Shown: positions 16,682 to 25,994, counted from the first letter of the stretch. The stretch: DNA of 64,000 nt from Sphingobacterium spiritivorum ATCC 33861 (GCF_000143765.1 NZ_GL379770.1:1452903-1516902), one strand, 5' to 3'. Program-made: numbers and translations. The notes: generated from the letters alone by a model not told the origin.

Positions 16682-17773
16682 TTAATACAATTTACCGGAC
16701 TGATCCTGAAGCCGGATTTTGCTTTCTTTTCTGACGTACTTAAACTGGTTTCCCTTATTGTCTGCGAAATCAAAATTTTTGTCGTCAATTTTATGAAATG
16801 AAGCCGGATCTGGGACATGTACGATGTCTGTTCCGCTGTACACATGATCCTTGTCTTTGCCGATCGCCAGGTACAGATTTTGGTAAGTTGCCGCATCTGC
16901 TCCATCTATAATGTCCTCCTGATAGTAAACCTTGTTTTTATCTTTTGCTACAAAAAAACTGGTCGAAATAAAGAGTATTTCAAAGGATGATGCATCTGCT
17001 TCATTACGATGAAAAAGATTTCCGTCTACAATCACCTTCTTGTCTATACATACAACATTATTATGAAGCACCCGGACATCCTTGCTGTTTTGAATTTGTT
17101 GTTCTGCTAACTGGCCGGCATAGAAGAGTAAGGTATTGTGATTAAGCAGAATATAACGGTTTGTCAATGAATCTATACTTATCGGGACATACTTTGTTGG
17201 TTTTATAAGCCTGTTTTCATTGATGTAAAGCGTATTCTTATCCGCAGAAAACGATTTATTGATAATGCTGTAAGTGGCATAATCTACATCTAAGGGTTCA
17301 TTGTTGTAAAAATAACGGCTTTTGTCTTTAGCCCATTGCTGGTTTGGAGCAGCCAGGGGAATGTAAGTTTTCGGATCTGCCAGACGGACGATATTCCACT
17401 GGTTTCTGTCTTCAGGATTGCCTGGGCGACCTGGTTCGGTGGAATAGTTTTTCGAATAGTAAACATGGTCTTTATCCTTAAAAAGACCATTCTCCAGATA
17501 AAAAGAGGAGTAATCTACCTGCTTCTGTGCATATCCTTTATAATAGATATGCGCTTTATCTTTTGCAACATCAGCCGATAATACCTGAAAAGTGTTTTTA
17601 TCAGCACCGGTTTCAACAGAGCCTCGTTCAAATGAATTGCCCCCGGGGATGTAATAAATCTTTCCGGATTTGATGTAATAATTTTCTGAGACAGCATCTA
17701 TCTGTTCAGCGCAGGAAAAGAGTATTCCTAACTGTGAACATGATATCAGGGTATATAAAATCTTTCTAAGCAT
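16682..17773 (-). CDS. DKNYY-repeat lipoprotein
   Basis: 363 residues from the ATG at 17773; this start puts the lipoprotein signal MLRKILYTLISCSQLGILFSC at the N-terminus, while a longer reading frame to 17854 would bury it and run into the upstream gene. The mature part holds repeated blocks of the DKNYY type (KDKAHIYYKG, KDKDHVYYSK, KDKSRYFYNN, KDKNKVYYQE, KDKDHVYSG), each with D-K-x-x-h-Y-Y. The family is a surface or periplasmic repeat domain of unknown function. It sits in the middle of a minus-strand operon. Confidence 0.85.
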   Translation of the reverse strand: MLRKILYTLISCSQLGILFSCAEQIDAVSENYYIKSGKIYYIPGGNSFERGSVETGADKNTFQVLSADVAKDKAHIYYKGYAQKQVDYSSFYLENGLFKDKDHVYYSKNYSTEPGRPGNPEDRNQWNIVRLADPKTYIPLAAPNQQWAKDKSRYFYNNEPLDVDYATYSIINKSFSADKNTLYINENRLIKPTKYVPISIDSLTNRYILLNHNTLLFYAGQLAEQQIQNSKDVRVLHNNVVCIDKKVIVDGNLFHRNEADASSFEILFISTSFFVAKDKNKVYYQEDIIDGADAATYQNLYLAIGKDKDHVYSGTDIVHVPDPASFHKIDDKNFDFADNKGNQFKYVRKESKIRLQDQSGKLY

Positions 17774-17825
17774 AGGGAATGTCTTTTTATATAAATCTAT
17801 ACAGAAAGCTATCTGTTTTGATTCT

Positions 17826-18485
17826 TTATTCCGGGAAAACCGTTTCCGTACCACCGGATACAGATTCCTGCTGGTTGCGTTTTGAATTTCTCTCCATTGC
17901 TATGATCTCCAGTACTTCGCTTTGTGCTTCATTTTTCCTTATCATGAAAAATGAAGTACGGTTTTTTTTGTCATTCCACTGATAATAGGAGCGTTCTGAA
18001 TCTTCTATCTGATTTCCTTCCTGATCAATAAACACGGATCCGGATTTGTCATCCTGATCCCTGTAAAATAATGGGGATCCATACTTCTCTTTGAAAACCT
18101 TTATCATTTCCTCGACCAGATCCTTTCCTGAGATTCTTAATTCATACCGGAAGATAACTTTAGTTTTTTTATCATAAAAAATGGAAATGTTTCTGAATTT
18201 ATGGCTCAGGTCAATGCTGTATAATTCTGCAGGAACATCTTTTTTGAGCGTAAATTCTTCAAAATCAATTTTGGAACTGGAAGCCTTGTTATTATTGTCT
18301 TTAAGAGACATTCCCCATATTTCCAGAGTCTTATCTATAGTCTTGCCAAAGCGTATATCCGAAAGTGTTGCCATCTGATTGGATTGGGCAGGATTCCTGC
18401 CCGGATTTTTATCCGGATATGTATTGCAGGATATTATTAACAATACCAATACGATGCTTACCCATAAAGGTGACCTTATCTTCAT
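17826..18485 (-). CDS. Lipoprotein, function unknown
   Basis: 219 residues. The signal MKIRSPLWVSIVLVLLIISC gives a clear lipobox (IISC). The mature protein has an IRFGKTIDKTLEIWG segment and a VIFRYELRIS strand, then a helix around KVFKEKYGSPLFYRDQDD, which resembles periplasmic proteins that read out structured folds, but no named family is recognised. It is the first gene of the operon with the DKNYY lipoprotein (52 bp away) and the EamA transporter. Confidence 0.65.
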   Translation of the reverse strand: MKIRSPLWVSIVLVLLIISCNTYPDKNPGRNPAQSNQMATLSDIRFGKTIDKTLEIWGMSLKDNNNKASSSKIDFEEFTLKKDVPAELYSIDLSHKFRNISIFYDKKTKVIFRYELRISGKDLVEEMIKVFKEKYGSPLFYRDQDDKSGSVFIDQEGNQIEDSERSYYQWNDKKNRTSFFMIRKNEAQSEVLEIIAMERNSKRNQQESVSGGTETVFPE

Positions 18486-18628
18486 ATACGTTCTAAAAAT
18501 TCGTTTTTCGCTTATTTCTAATCAAAAATAAATTATTGTATCGGTATTTGTTCCGTTTTGTTAAACTCATTTTACTAAACTTGACTTTGATTTAATATAC
18601 GTATACATTTAATACATATCTGATAGCT

Positions 18629-18658
18629 TTTGATATGGGAGAAATTTGTATAAGTTTG
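18629..18658 (+). promoter_or_regulatory. Promoter of the GNAT gene
   Basis: TTTG (18629-18632), 18 bp, TAAGTTTG (18651-18658). The ATG at 18664 begins five bases after the -7 element, so the message is probably leaderless. The position also rules out a TTG start at 18646, which lies upstream of the -7 element. Confidence 0.6.
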
Positions 18659-18663
18659 CAAAT

Positions 18664-19137
18664 ATGATTTTTAGAGTTGCAGAAGAGGCTGATATTGAGC
18701 AAATACAGCACCTGAGACACTTCGTTAATGGAAATATCTCCACAGACCCAGACCCTGTGTCAGATAAAGATATGGCATCCCGGATTTCTGAAAAAGGAAA
18801 GGGCTGGATTTGTCTTGTAAAAGGACAGTTGGCCGGATTTGCAATTGTAGATTTAAAAGAAAAGTATGTTTGGGCATTATATGTTCATCCTGAATATACG
18901 GAAAATGAAATTGAAAAAAAGCTCCATCGTCTGATGGCAAGCTGGTATTTCGAAAAAACAAAAGATAAGCTGACGCTTCGTATTACTCCGGATACACTAA
19001 CAGAACAGTTTTATGAATTGCAGGGATGGTCACCTGCTGTAAACTGTGATACCTCAGAAATCAGTATGGAATTAAATTATGCGGACTGGCAAAAAGGAGC
19101 CTTCTTTAACAGGGATAATTATTCTGTTTCCCGGTAG
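18664..19137 (+). CDS. GNAT-family N-acetyltransferase
   Basis: 157 residues from the ATG at 18664. The GNAT order is visible: FRVAEEADIEQIQHLRH at the N-terminus, the GWICLVKGQLAGFAIVDLKE strands (about 40-60), then YVWALYVHPEYTENEIEKKL (about 63-82), where the acetyl-CoA loop should be. The usual Q/RxxGxG/A motif is weak here (TENEIEKKL), so activity is not certain. C-terminal LRITPDTLTEQFYELQGW is typical of the fold. The substrate is unknown. It stands alone with its own promoter. Confidence 0.75.
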   Translation: MIFRVAEEADIEQIQHLRHFVNGNISTDPDPVSDKDMASRISEKGKGWICLVKGQLAGFAIVDLKEKYVWALYVHPEYTENEIEKKLHRLMASWYFEKTKDKLTLRITPDTLTEQFYELQGWSPAVNCDTSEISMELNYADWQKGAFFNRDNYSVSR

Positions 19138-19292
19138 AACAGCCAGACGAAGTATATATTTCAACTTGTAGCATCTATTGAATATTGAGTTTGGACTATC
19201 TGTTTTTAACAAAACTGTACCAGTCTGATCATCCGAATTAAAACTATTTTTGTATAAAAACACATTACACATACTCTTATTATATCCGATAA

Positions 19293-20015
19293 ATGAATAT
19301 ATATGATCTTCTCATAAATGACAAAGAAAAGGTGTCCTTAGCAGATATCTTTCTGGAGGACAGTAGTAAACAATCATTTGTTCAGCTGATCAAGGAACAT
19401 ACGTATATTGAGGAATTACATACATATGGTCTGCCCGTAAATAACAAGATATTACTGCATGGAAGTTCGGGTTGTGGAAAGACAATGACGGCAAAGGCAA
19501 TTGCAAAAGAGCTGGATAAGAATATACTGATCCTGAATCTAAGTAATATTGTATGTTCCAGAATAGGAGAGACTTCTCAGAATATCAAGCAGGTATTTGA
19601 TAAAGCAGGCAGAGAAAAGGCTGTCTTATTTTTGGACGAATTTGATCAGATAGGCAAAGCGCGAGGTAATGATGATAAGGATGTAGGTGAAATGCGCAGA
19701 CTGGTCAATACCTTGATACAGCTGATAGACTATTATCCCGAAAATGCCTTACTGCTGTGTGCTACGAATCATGCTGAGATCATAGATACCGCATTATTAC
19801 GACGGTTTCAGTTGAGGGTGAATTTTGAAATGCCTTCCAAAAAAGTTTTGGATACCTATTACGATAAATTGTTAGCTGCTTTTCCGGAAGATCTGCAATA
19901 CATTGATCGTAAATACAATATTTCATTTGCGGAAGCTAAAGATCATACATTTACTCTTGTAAAAGCGAAGCTGATCAGGGAATTGGAGGCCGGCAAAAAA
20001 AGTGTACGGGTATGA
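19293..20015 (+). CDS. AAA-family ATPase
   Basis: 240 residues, essentially one AAA module. Walker A GSSGCGKT at 57-64, Walker B VLFLDE at 111-116, sensor-1 region CATNHAE, and the arginine-finger-like LLRRF near 165. Proteins of this kind resemble the ATPase core of FtsH and related proteases but lack a protease or substrate domain. A partner or substrate is not obvious. Its last four bases overlap the start of the YggS gene (ATGA), so the two are co-translated. Confidence 0.85.
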   Translation: MNIYDLLINDKEKVSLADIFLEDSSKQSFVQLIKEHTYIEELHTYGLPVNNKILLHGSSGCGKTMTAKAIAKELDKNILILNLSNIVCSRIGETSQNIKQVFDKAGREKAVLFLDEFDQIGKARGNDDKDVGEMRRLVNTLIQLIDYYPENALLLCATNHAEIIDTALLRRFQLRVNFEMPSKKVLDTYYDKLLAAFPEDLQYIDRKYNISFAEAKDHTFTLVKAKLIRELEAGKKSVRV

Positions 20016-20746
20016 GTCAGGAAATAATAGATAATATCGCCCTAATACAGGCACGTATAGCTCAGGCATGTACTGCAGCCGGCCGGGACAGAAGTGAAGT
20101 CAAACTCTTGCTGGCGACTAAAACTGTGCCTGCAGACCGTATAAAAGCGGCTCTGCAGGCTGGTCATACACTGATCGCTGAAAATAAAGTGCAGGAAATC
20201 AAAGAAAAATACGAGGCCTTAAAAGATATCCCGCACGTCAATCATTTTATCGGACATCTGCAGACGAATAAGGTCAAGGATCTGCTGAAATATGATATTA
20301 CCTGTGTTCAGTCGCTTGATCGCGCAGAGCTTGCTCAAAAGCTCCATCAGCGATTAAAAGCCGAAAACAGGACTATAGAGGTATTTATACAGGTCAATAC
20401 ATCCTTTGAAGAAAGCAAATTTGGAGTAAGTCCTCACAAGGTTGTCGATCTCGTCAAAGAAGTGGCTCTGCTGGATACGTTAAAAATAAAAGGACTGATG
20501 ACAATTGGTTTGCTGAGCACGGAGTCCGAAAAGGTGAGGCAATGTTTTCGTTTGTTAAAAGAAATTCAGCAACAGATTATAGCTTTGGATATTCCCCATG
20601 TGGAAATGCGTGAATTGTCTATGGGGATGAGCGGAGATCTGGAGACAGCTATCGCGGAAGGTGCTACGATAGTACGTGTAGGAACTGCCATTTTCGGGCA
20701 GCGACCTACTGCAGACAGTTATTACTGGAACGAAAAGGGCGATTAA
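20012..20746 (+). CDS. yggS: YggS-family PLP-binding protein
   Basis: 244 residues, the usual family length. The PLP lysine is in LLLATKT (Lys37); other signatures are [28 protein letters not shown] (the conserved HFIGxLQxNK), [15 protein letters not shown] and the C-terminal [20 protein letters not shown] block with VRVGTAIFG. YggS/PLPBP controls pyridoxal-phosphate homeostasis rather than catalysing a reaction. It overlaps the AAA ATPase gene by four bases and precedes an amidotransferase gene by 13 bp. Confidence 0.95.
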   Translation: MSQEIIDNIALIQARIAQACTAAGRDRSEVKLLLATKTVPADRIKAALQAGHTLIAENKVQEIKEKYEALKDIPHVNHFIGHLQTNKVKDLLKYDITCVQSLDRAELAQKLHQRLKAENRTIEVFIQVNTSFEESKFGVSPHKVVDLVKEVALLDTLKIKGLMTIGLLSTESEKVRQCFRLLKEIQQQIIALDIPHVEMRELSMGMSGDLETAIAEGATIVRVGTAIFGQRPTADSYYWNEKGD

Positions 20747-20759
20747 AATTATTCCTTAT

Positions 20760-21494
20760 ATGCATATTCATTTTGTACAACATGAACACTTCGAAGCACC
20801 GGGAGCTTATCTGCTATGGGCTATGGAGCGACAGTATACCGTTAGTTTTTCAAAGCTATATGACGGAGATCTTTTGCCGGATAAGGTAGACGATATAGAT
20901 CTGTTGATCGTGATGGGAGGACCTCAGAGTCCCAACACCACTATCAGGGAATGCCCGCACTTTGATGCTGAAGCTGAAATCTTTTTGATACAACAATGTG
21001 CAGCACATGGCAAGGCGGTGGTCGGTGTATGTCTGGGCGCCCAACTTATTGGAGAGGCAATGGGTGGGAAATATGCTCACAGTCCGGAGAAGGAAATCGG
21101 AGTTTTTCCGATGATGCTTACTCCCGAAGGTCTGCAGGATGAAAAGATCGCTCATTTTGGTACGGTAGTGACCGTAGGCCACTGGCATAATGATATGCCC
21201 GGGCTTACTACAGAAAGCAAAAGACTGGCCAGCAGTGAGGGCTGTCCAAGACAAATAGTCGCTTATGGGAATTTGCTGTACGGGTTTCAGTGCCATATGG
21301 AGCTTACACCTGAGGTGGTAGAATTGTTGATCGCTGCTGATGAAGAGCTCTTAAACTGTAATCATACGCATCGGTTTATACAGAAACCGGAGGACATAAG
21401 AAGCTATGACTTTACCGAAATGAACAGCAAATTGTATGGTTTTTTGGATAAGCTGATGATGGAGTACGCACAGAAAGTATCGTATACCGATTAA
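20760..21494 (+). CDS. Class I glutamine amidotransferase-like protein
   Basis: 244 residues, one GATase domain. The nucleophile elbow is VVGVCLGAQLIGEAMGG with Cys91; the other triad members are His179 and Glu181 in GFQCHMELTPEV. VMGGPQSPN (51-59) is the oxyanion-strand motif of GMP-synthase-like GATases. No synthase domain follows, so it belongs to the stand-alone group, some of which hydrolyse gamma-glutamyl compounds. The natural substrate is unknown. It is third in a gene row with AAA and YggS. Confidence 0.9.
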   Translation: MHIHFVQHEHFEAPGAYLLWAMERQYTVSFSKLYDGDLLPDKVDDIDLLIVMGGPQSPNTTIRECPHFDAEAEIFLIQQCAAHGKAVVGVCLGAQLIGEAMGGKYAHSPEKEIGVFPMMLTPEGLQDEKIAHFGTVVTVGHWHNDMPGLTTESKRLASSEGCPRQIVAYGNLLYGFQCHMELTPEVVELLIAADEELLNCNHTHRFIQKPEDIRSYDFTEMNSKLYGFLDKLMMEYAQKVSYTD

Positions 21495-21580
21495 TCTGAA
21501 GACTATTTCTAAATACACATTGAAGCTAAAGCGCAATTTTTTATATTTAAGTCTGATTTAAAGAATTAGATTATTTATAT

Positions 21581-22210
21581 ATGTTGCGTAGGGTATTATT
21601 TATCCTTTTCGGTGTCCTGGCGCTGGCCATCGGACTCTATCCGATTATGTATGCTTTTGTAGAACCGAAGTATACTTTTCTGGGAACTAAAACTCCGGAA
21701 ATACTTCATGATATCATATGGAAGGCTGCTTTTATTACGCATATTATTTTTGGCGGGATCTCTCTGCTTATAGGATGGAGACAATTCGGTTCAAAATTCC
21801 GGGATAATCATATTCGTTTGCATAAAAGTATTGGAAAGATATATGTAGCCTGTGTTGTGATGAGTTCTGTATCCGGAATATATATGGGTTTTTATGCCAA
21901 CGGAGGTATTATTGCATCTTCAGGGTTTATCAGTTTAGGTATAATCTGGCTGCTTACCACATGCTTTGCCCTTTCTCAAATCAGAAAAGGCAATATAGAG
22001 AAACACCAGCAGTTGATGACCTATAGTTATGCCTGCACCTTTGCTGCGGTAACGCTCCGGTTGTGGTTTCCCTCTCTCATTGCACTGACAGGAGACCCTG
22101 TAAACTCATATCTTGCTGTAGCCTGGTTGTGCTGGGTGCCAAATGTCATTGTAGCTTATTTTATAAATAAACAAAGATTAAATACGAAGAAATTATCCCT
22201 GCAACTGTAA
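21581..22210 (+). CDS. DUF2306 membrane protein
   Basis: 209 residues with about six membrane helices. The family blocks are seen: FITHIIFGGISLLIGWRQFG (51-70), HIRLHKSIGKIYV (80-92), and EKHQQLMTYSYACTFAAVTL near 147-166, with conserved histidines that could bind haem or metal. DUF2306 proteins are of unknown function and resemble cytochrome-b-like four-helix bundles. It is 86 bp after the amidotransferase gene and convergent with a methyltransferase gene 16 bp away, with no clear terminator between. Confidence 0.85.
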   Translation: MLRRVLFILFGVLALAIGLYPIMYAFVEPKYTFLGTKTPEILHDIIWKAAFITHIIFGGISLLIGWRQFGSKFRDNHIRLHKSIGKIYVACVVMSSVSGIYMGFYANGGIIASSGFISLGIIWLLTTCFALSQIRKGNIEKHQQLMTYSYACTFAAVTLRLWFPSLIALTGDPVNSYLAVAWLCWVPNVIVAYFINKQRLNTKKLSLQL

Positions 22211-22226
22211 CTAGTAACTGTTGTAA

Positions 22227-23129
22227 TCAGCTTGCATAAGGATTCTCCGGAATATACACCAGACGATAACCTTCCTGCTTCAGATAATGGATAGTTGCAT
22301 TGTCCGGCATTGTTTTAAAGATAACGGATACCAGTGTCTGAGCCGGAACAAGTCTTAATCTGACCAGAAAATCACGAAATGTTTTTTTACATTTTGTTTT
22401 CATAAATAGCATAGCCTTGTTTTTATGTGAAACATATTCCGCTCCTTTAAACCAGAAGTTAGGGTTGATTTTTTTAAAGGCGACTAATCGCAATCCCAGA
22501 CCTGCCGCTATTTTCTCAAATTCCCGCTCAGACACCTTGTACACAAAATTTCCTACAGGCTCATAAGAAAACCGGTTTTTCCATATTCTGCGCATAATCG
22601 TTTTGTTGTTAGCAAAGAGATTATTCAGAAATTGCAGGAGTGGCATTTTAGTAACCGGATCCTGTGGTTCCATAATTACTATTCCGGATCGGGCTACACG
22701 CAACATTTCATATACTGCCATGTAAGGTCTGGGGAAGTGATGATAGGATTCTTTACACAGCACATAATCAAAGCTCTCATCCGGAAAGGTTATTTTTTCA
22801 GCATTTTGAGCCGAACAGGAAGAGATAATACCTTCTTGCTTTGCTACAGTAAGAAAATCCGTATTCAGATCTGTGGCCAATGCCTCATTTCCGGATTTTA
22901 GAATATATTGGGCATCGAATCCGTATGCATCGCCTATCGTAAGCCATCTGCCGCTTTTATTTGCTAATAAAGGATTCAGACAAGAAAAGAAAATATCCTG
23001 TAGCCATACGGAAAGATTGTCTTTATCTGCTTCCCGGTTTCTTTTGTACAGATCTGTTTTTGACTCTGCTGAGGGAAAGTGTTTGTTGTACCATTCATTG
23101 TGTCTTTCGTAACTGCTTTTATAGAACAT
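22227..23129 (-). CDS. Class I SAM-dependent methyltransferase
   Basis: 300 residues. The SAM-binding region is WLTIGDAYGFDAQYILKSG (about 64-82), a D-Y-G variant of the GxGxG loop, with ATDLNTDFL as motif II and FPDESFDYVLCKESYHHFPR (115-134) as motif IV, as in the UbiE-like group. A C-terminal region of about 130 residues follows with no known domain; its hydrophobic and basic content may serve membrane binding or substrate choice. Substrate unknown. It is transcribed alone, divergent from the ECF sigma gene. Confidence 0.85.
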   Translation of the reverse strand: MFYKSSYERHNEWYNKHFPSAESKTDLYKRNREADKDNLSVWLQDIFFSCLNPLLANKSGRWLTIGDAYGFDAQYILKSGNEALATDLNTDFLTVAKQEGIISSCSAQNAEKITFPDESFDYVLCKESYHHFPRPYMAVYEMLRVARSGIVIMEPQDPVTKMPLLQFLNNLFANNKTIMRRIWKNRFSYEPVGNFVYKVSEREFEKIAAGLGLRLVAFKKINPNFWFKGAEYVSHKNKAMLFMKTKCKKTFRDFLVRLRLVPAQTLVSVIFKTMPDNATIHYLKQEGYRLVYIPENPYAS

Positions 23130-23291
23130 ATCATAAGGCTTTATTATGATTACGGTGCTGAACAGATAAACGTTGGTGAAAAAGGATTGAAATGGAAAAA
23201 ATAAAAATTTTTAAATTTACCCAACGTTCTGCATCTCCCTTACGTAATACTAATATTAATGCAAAGAAAAACTGGCCGCTATATCAATTGA

Positions 23292-23864
23292 ATGAATCTT
23301 TTTTTTAGTAGGGATAACAAATTAGTGAAAGGCTGTAAAGCCAATAAGCGTCAGGCTCAGGAAGTTTTATATAAGCTTTATTATGAAGATATGCTGCGAT
23401 TGTGCTTTCGTTACCTGAGATCCGATGACTTAGCTTTGGAAGCTCTGAATAGTGGTTTTCTGAAAATATTTCAGAATATTAATACATTCGATCCTCAAAA
23501 GGGGGATTTAGGCGCCTGGATCCGTACAATTATGGTGAGATCCTGTATTGATCTGAGCAGAAAAGAAGCACGGTTTAATTATTCCGCTATTCAGGACGTA
23601 ACCGAAGAAGTGTACATAGAGCCTTCAGTTTTAGATAAATTATTTGCAGAAGACCTTCTGAAGCTTATCAGGCTGTTACCTGTGGCTACACAGATTGTGT
23701 TCAATCTTTCTGTCATAGACGGTTATTCTCATCAGGAGATTGCAGAACAGTTGGGGATTAGTGAAGGCACTTCCCGCTGGCATCTCTCAGAAGCAAAAAA
23801 ACAATTGCGGACCATGTTAAAAAACGCAACAATTGATAACCCTCTGAAAAATCCAGGATCATGA
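23292..23864 (+). CDS. ECF-family RNA polymerase sigma factor
   Basis: 190 residues. Region 2: LYKLYYEDMLRLCFRYLRSD (about 27-46), then FLKIFQNINTFDPQKGDLGA with WIRTIMVRSCIDLSRK. Region 4: LIRLLPVATQIVFNLSVIDG, YSHQEIAEQLGISEGTSRWH. This is the style of Bacteroidota ECF sigmas paired with a downstream membrane gene. The stop overlaps the ATG of the next gene (ATGA), so the two are coupled, and the partner is the likely anti-sigma or signal protein. Confidence 0.93.
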   Translation: MNLFFSRDNKLVKGCKANKRQAQEVLYKLYYEDMLRLCFRYLRSDDLALEALNSGFLKIFQNINTFDPQKGDLGAWIRTIMVRSCIDLSRKEARFNYSAIQDVTEEVYIEPSVLDKLFAEDLLKLIRLLPVATQIVFNLSVIDGYSHQEIAEQLGISEGTSRWHLSEAKKQLRTMLKNATIDNPLKNPGS

Positions 23865-25255
23865 AAAATTCAGTATGGTATCATAAACTTTGGCGCGAAA
23901 AGTTAAACAAACTGGAGATCAAGGAATCTTCTGATGCCGCATGGGAAGGAATGAAAAGTACACTGGATCAATACATTCCTGCAGATGTGCCGCTTGCCGG
24001 AAGTTCTGCAGTATCTGTTGTTTCAAAAATATGGAAATTAATAGGTTATATCGTTCCGACAGTTGCTGTAATATCTACTGTAGCTTACGTGTATGTTTCT
24101 GAGAAAAAAGAATCTAAATCTGTACCGGAGAAGACAAAGGAGATATATGCTGATTCTGTTGTTAACAAAATTTACACAGAAAATGAAGGGAATAGGACAG
24201 AGGCTGATAGGGATTCTGATGTAAATCGCTCCCAGATTCCAAACTCTACTATTTTACAAAGTCACTCCGTATTCAAACCATCCACACCTGCTATTCTGAA
24301 AAGTAGTCATAGGGATATGTATAATAATGTCCCGGAGGAATATAATAATCCGGTGGATATGCCTGCACCGTTTTCTCAAAGAGATCACATCGTGCAAACT
24401 GATAATTCTATTCTGTTTAATCACCCTCAAAACGGAGTTGTGTATAACATTAAATTAGAGGTTACTCCAGGGACATCTTTGTCCGGGACTAATTTAGGAT
24501 TACGATATAATAAACAGAGGGAGCGAAAACCTGTTCTTATTACTGACTATTCGAATAAGGAGCAGCAAAAGAAGAGGAGAGGTGCAAAAGAAAAGAGGAA
24601 AAATAATATATACTACACATCTCCGGGAAATAATAAGCAAATAAAATTTGAAAACTCCGGATCAGGGGGAAATTCATCCTATGACTTCGGATTGGAGACC
24701 GGAGGGAATGCAGGCACACAAGGGACCAATTTTTATGCCGGTGTTTTTGGTAAACTTGCTTTGAATAACAAATGGGCTGTAAGCCTGGGACTGAATGTGA
24801 ACAGTAGCCGAAAAGTATCGGGAGAATTTTCTCATCCCAGTTATTTCAGGCCGGATTCGCTACGTTATGCATTTATCGTAAGGGACAGCAGAAAGCTTGC
24901 GAATATAGATATCCCGTTAAAGGTAGACTACAGACTTTCGGATCGTATTTCGCTAAATACAGGTGTCATTATTGATATTCCGGTAAAGCAATCTTCTGAA
25001 ATAACAAGATTAGGGCCTGTCTATGATGTACGGGATACGCTACGCCACGGTCAGGAAATAAATTCGGCTCTGGCAAATACAAATGCAAATAATGTGAATA
25101 TCGGACTGTCCGGAGGAGTTACTTTACATCTGCGCAGCTTTGATATTAAGGGAAGTTATCAGTTACTCAATCCTTACCGTGTCAGTAACGCATTAGGATC
25201 TTATAAAGCGAACAATGGATTTTTTAGGTTAGGTGTAGGTTACAGATTTAAATAA
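23861..25255 (+). CDS. Anti-sigma-like N-terminus, one membrane helix and C-terminal outer-membrane-barrel-like domain
   Basis: 464 residues. There is no signal peptide at the start: about 60 soluble residues (KLWREKLNKLEIKESSDAAW) precede one membrane helix near 61-84, then a long polar linker (about 85-270). The last part (about 285-464) has alternating strands and ends in FFRLGVGYRFK, typical of a porin-like barrel. The N-terminal half fits a sigma-binding role and the gene is coupled to the ECF sigma gene by a 4-bp overlap. How one chain could span from cytoplasm to outer membrane is unclear. Function is inferred from position. Confidence 0.65.
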   Translation: MKNSVWYHKLWREKLNKLEIKESSDAAWEGMKSTLDQYIPADVPLAGSSAVSVVSKIWKLIGYIVPTVAVISTVAYVYVSEKKESKSVPEKTKEIYADSVVNKIYTENEGNRTEADRDSDVNRSQIPNSTILQSHSVFKPSTPAILKSSHRDMYNNVPEEYNNPVDMPAPFSQRDHIVQTDNSILFNHPQNGVVYNIKLEVTPGTSLSGTNLGLRYNKQRERKPVLITDYSNKEQQKKRRGAKEKRKNNIYYTSPGNNKQIKFENSGSGGNSSYDFGLETGGNAGTQGTNFYAGVFGKLALNNKWAVSLGLNVNSSRKVSGEFSHPSYFRPDSLRYAFIVRDSRKLANIDIPLKVDYRLSDRISLNTGVIIDIPVKQSSEITRLGPVYDVRDTLRHGQEINSALANTNANNVNIGLSGGVTLHLRSFDIKGSYQLLNPYRVSNALGSYKANNGFFRLGVGYRFK

Positions 25256-25280
25256 GGATTACAAATTCGTTTATGGCTGT

Positions 25281-25288
25281 TATATTTG
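25281..25288 (+). promoter_or_regulatory. -7 element TATATTTG of the Crp-like gene
   Basis: A TAnnTTTG match 34 bp before the start at 25323. Confidence 0.45.
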
Positions 25289-25322
25289 CAGCATATTCTG
25301 ACGAATCTAACAGTCAGAATTT

Positions 25323-25916
25323 ATGTATTTACCTATGGAACATCCTACAGCCGAAAAAATTAAAGAAATATTCGATCCTTTTTACAAAGCCGATATTCAT
25401 ATCTGGACAGAATTTGCAAAATGTGTACAGCTCCGTACATTTGAAAAGAATGAAATCATAAAAGATTATCATAAAACGGAAAGGTACATTAATATTTTGG
25501 TATCAGGCTCAGCTGCTCACTTTGTTTTGTCGGGAGAAAAAGAAGTATGTATCAATCTTTATTATGAGAAGCAGATTTTCAGTGATTATCTGTCATTTCT
25601 AATGCAGTCATCAACTGTTATCAAGACGCTGGCTCTGGAAGCCTCCATAATCTGGTCTATAAACTTTGCGGATTTACATGCCTTATATTTACGGTCTTCG
25701 ACAGGGATTTTTATTGGCAAAGCTATTTCAGATGCTATGTTTATACGCAAACAATCTGAACAGATAAATTTGCTGACACTTTCTCCAACGGAAAGATACC
25801 TGAAACTGATAAAGGAACGTCCGGAAGTCTTTCAAAGAACATCTTTGAAGATTATCTGCTCTTATCTGGGGATTACTGCTGAAAGTTTGAGCAGAATCAG
25901 AAAAAAAATAGCCTGA
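25323..25916 (+). CDS. Crp/Fnr-family regulator
   Basis: 197 residues; a second ATG four codons later is also possible. An N-terminal cyclic-nucleotide-binding-type barrel (about 25-120, with TFEKNEIIKDYHKTERYINI and NILVSGSA) is followed by a long helix and a short C-terminal helix-turn-helix (RTSLKIICSYLGITAESLSR, about 170-189). The PxGExxG..R phosphate cassette for cAMP is not present, so another ligand or none is likely. The gene downstream encodes a CPBP protease 78 bp away with its own -7 element. Targets are unknown. Confidence 0.88.
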   Translation: MYLPMEHPTAEKIKEIFDPFYKADIHIWTEFAKCVQLRTFEKNEIIKDYHKTERYINILVSGSAAHFVLSGEKEVCINLYYEKQIFSDYLSFLMQSSTVIKTLALEASIIWSINFADLHALYLRSSTGIFIGKAISDAMFIRKQSEQINLLTLSPTERYLKLIKERPEVFQRTSLKIICSYLGITAESLSRIRKKIA

Positions 25917-25962
25917 TTATCATTTCTTATCTATCGTCAATTTTTTAGCGGAATCATATCTA

Positions 25963-25970
25963 TACTTTTG
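25963..25970 (+). promoter_or_regulatory. -7 element TACTTTTG of the CPBP protease gene
   Basis: TAnnTTTG match 24 bp before the ATG at 25995. A T-rich stretch about 20 bp upstream may act as the -33 region. Confidence 0.5.
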
Positions 25971-25994
25971 AAACCGTATTCAAACCGATAAAAA

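Noticed and set aside
17774..17854. Longer start for the DKNYY lipoprotein
   Set aside because: It would overlap the preceding gene and put 27 charged residues before the lipoprotein signal.
18646..18663. TTG start for the GNAT protein
   Set aside because: It lies before the -7 element TAAGTTTG, so it cannot be in the transcript from that promoter.
25273..25461. Small plus-strand ORF before the Crp-like gene
   Set aside because: It overlaps the real gene in another frame and begins before the likely -7 element at 25281.
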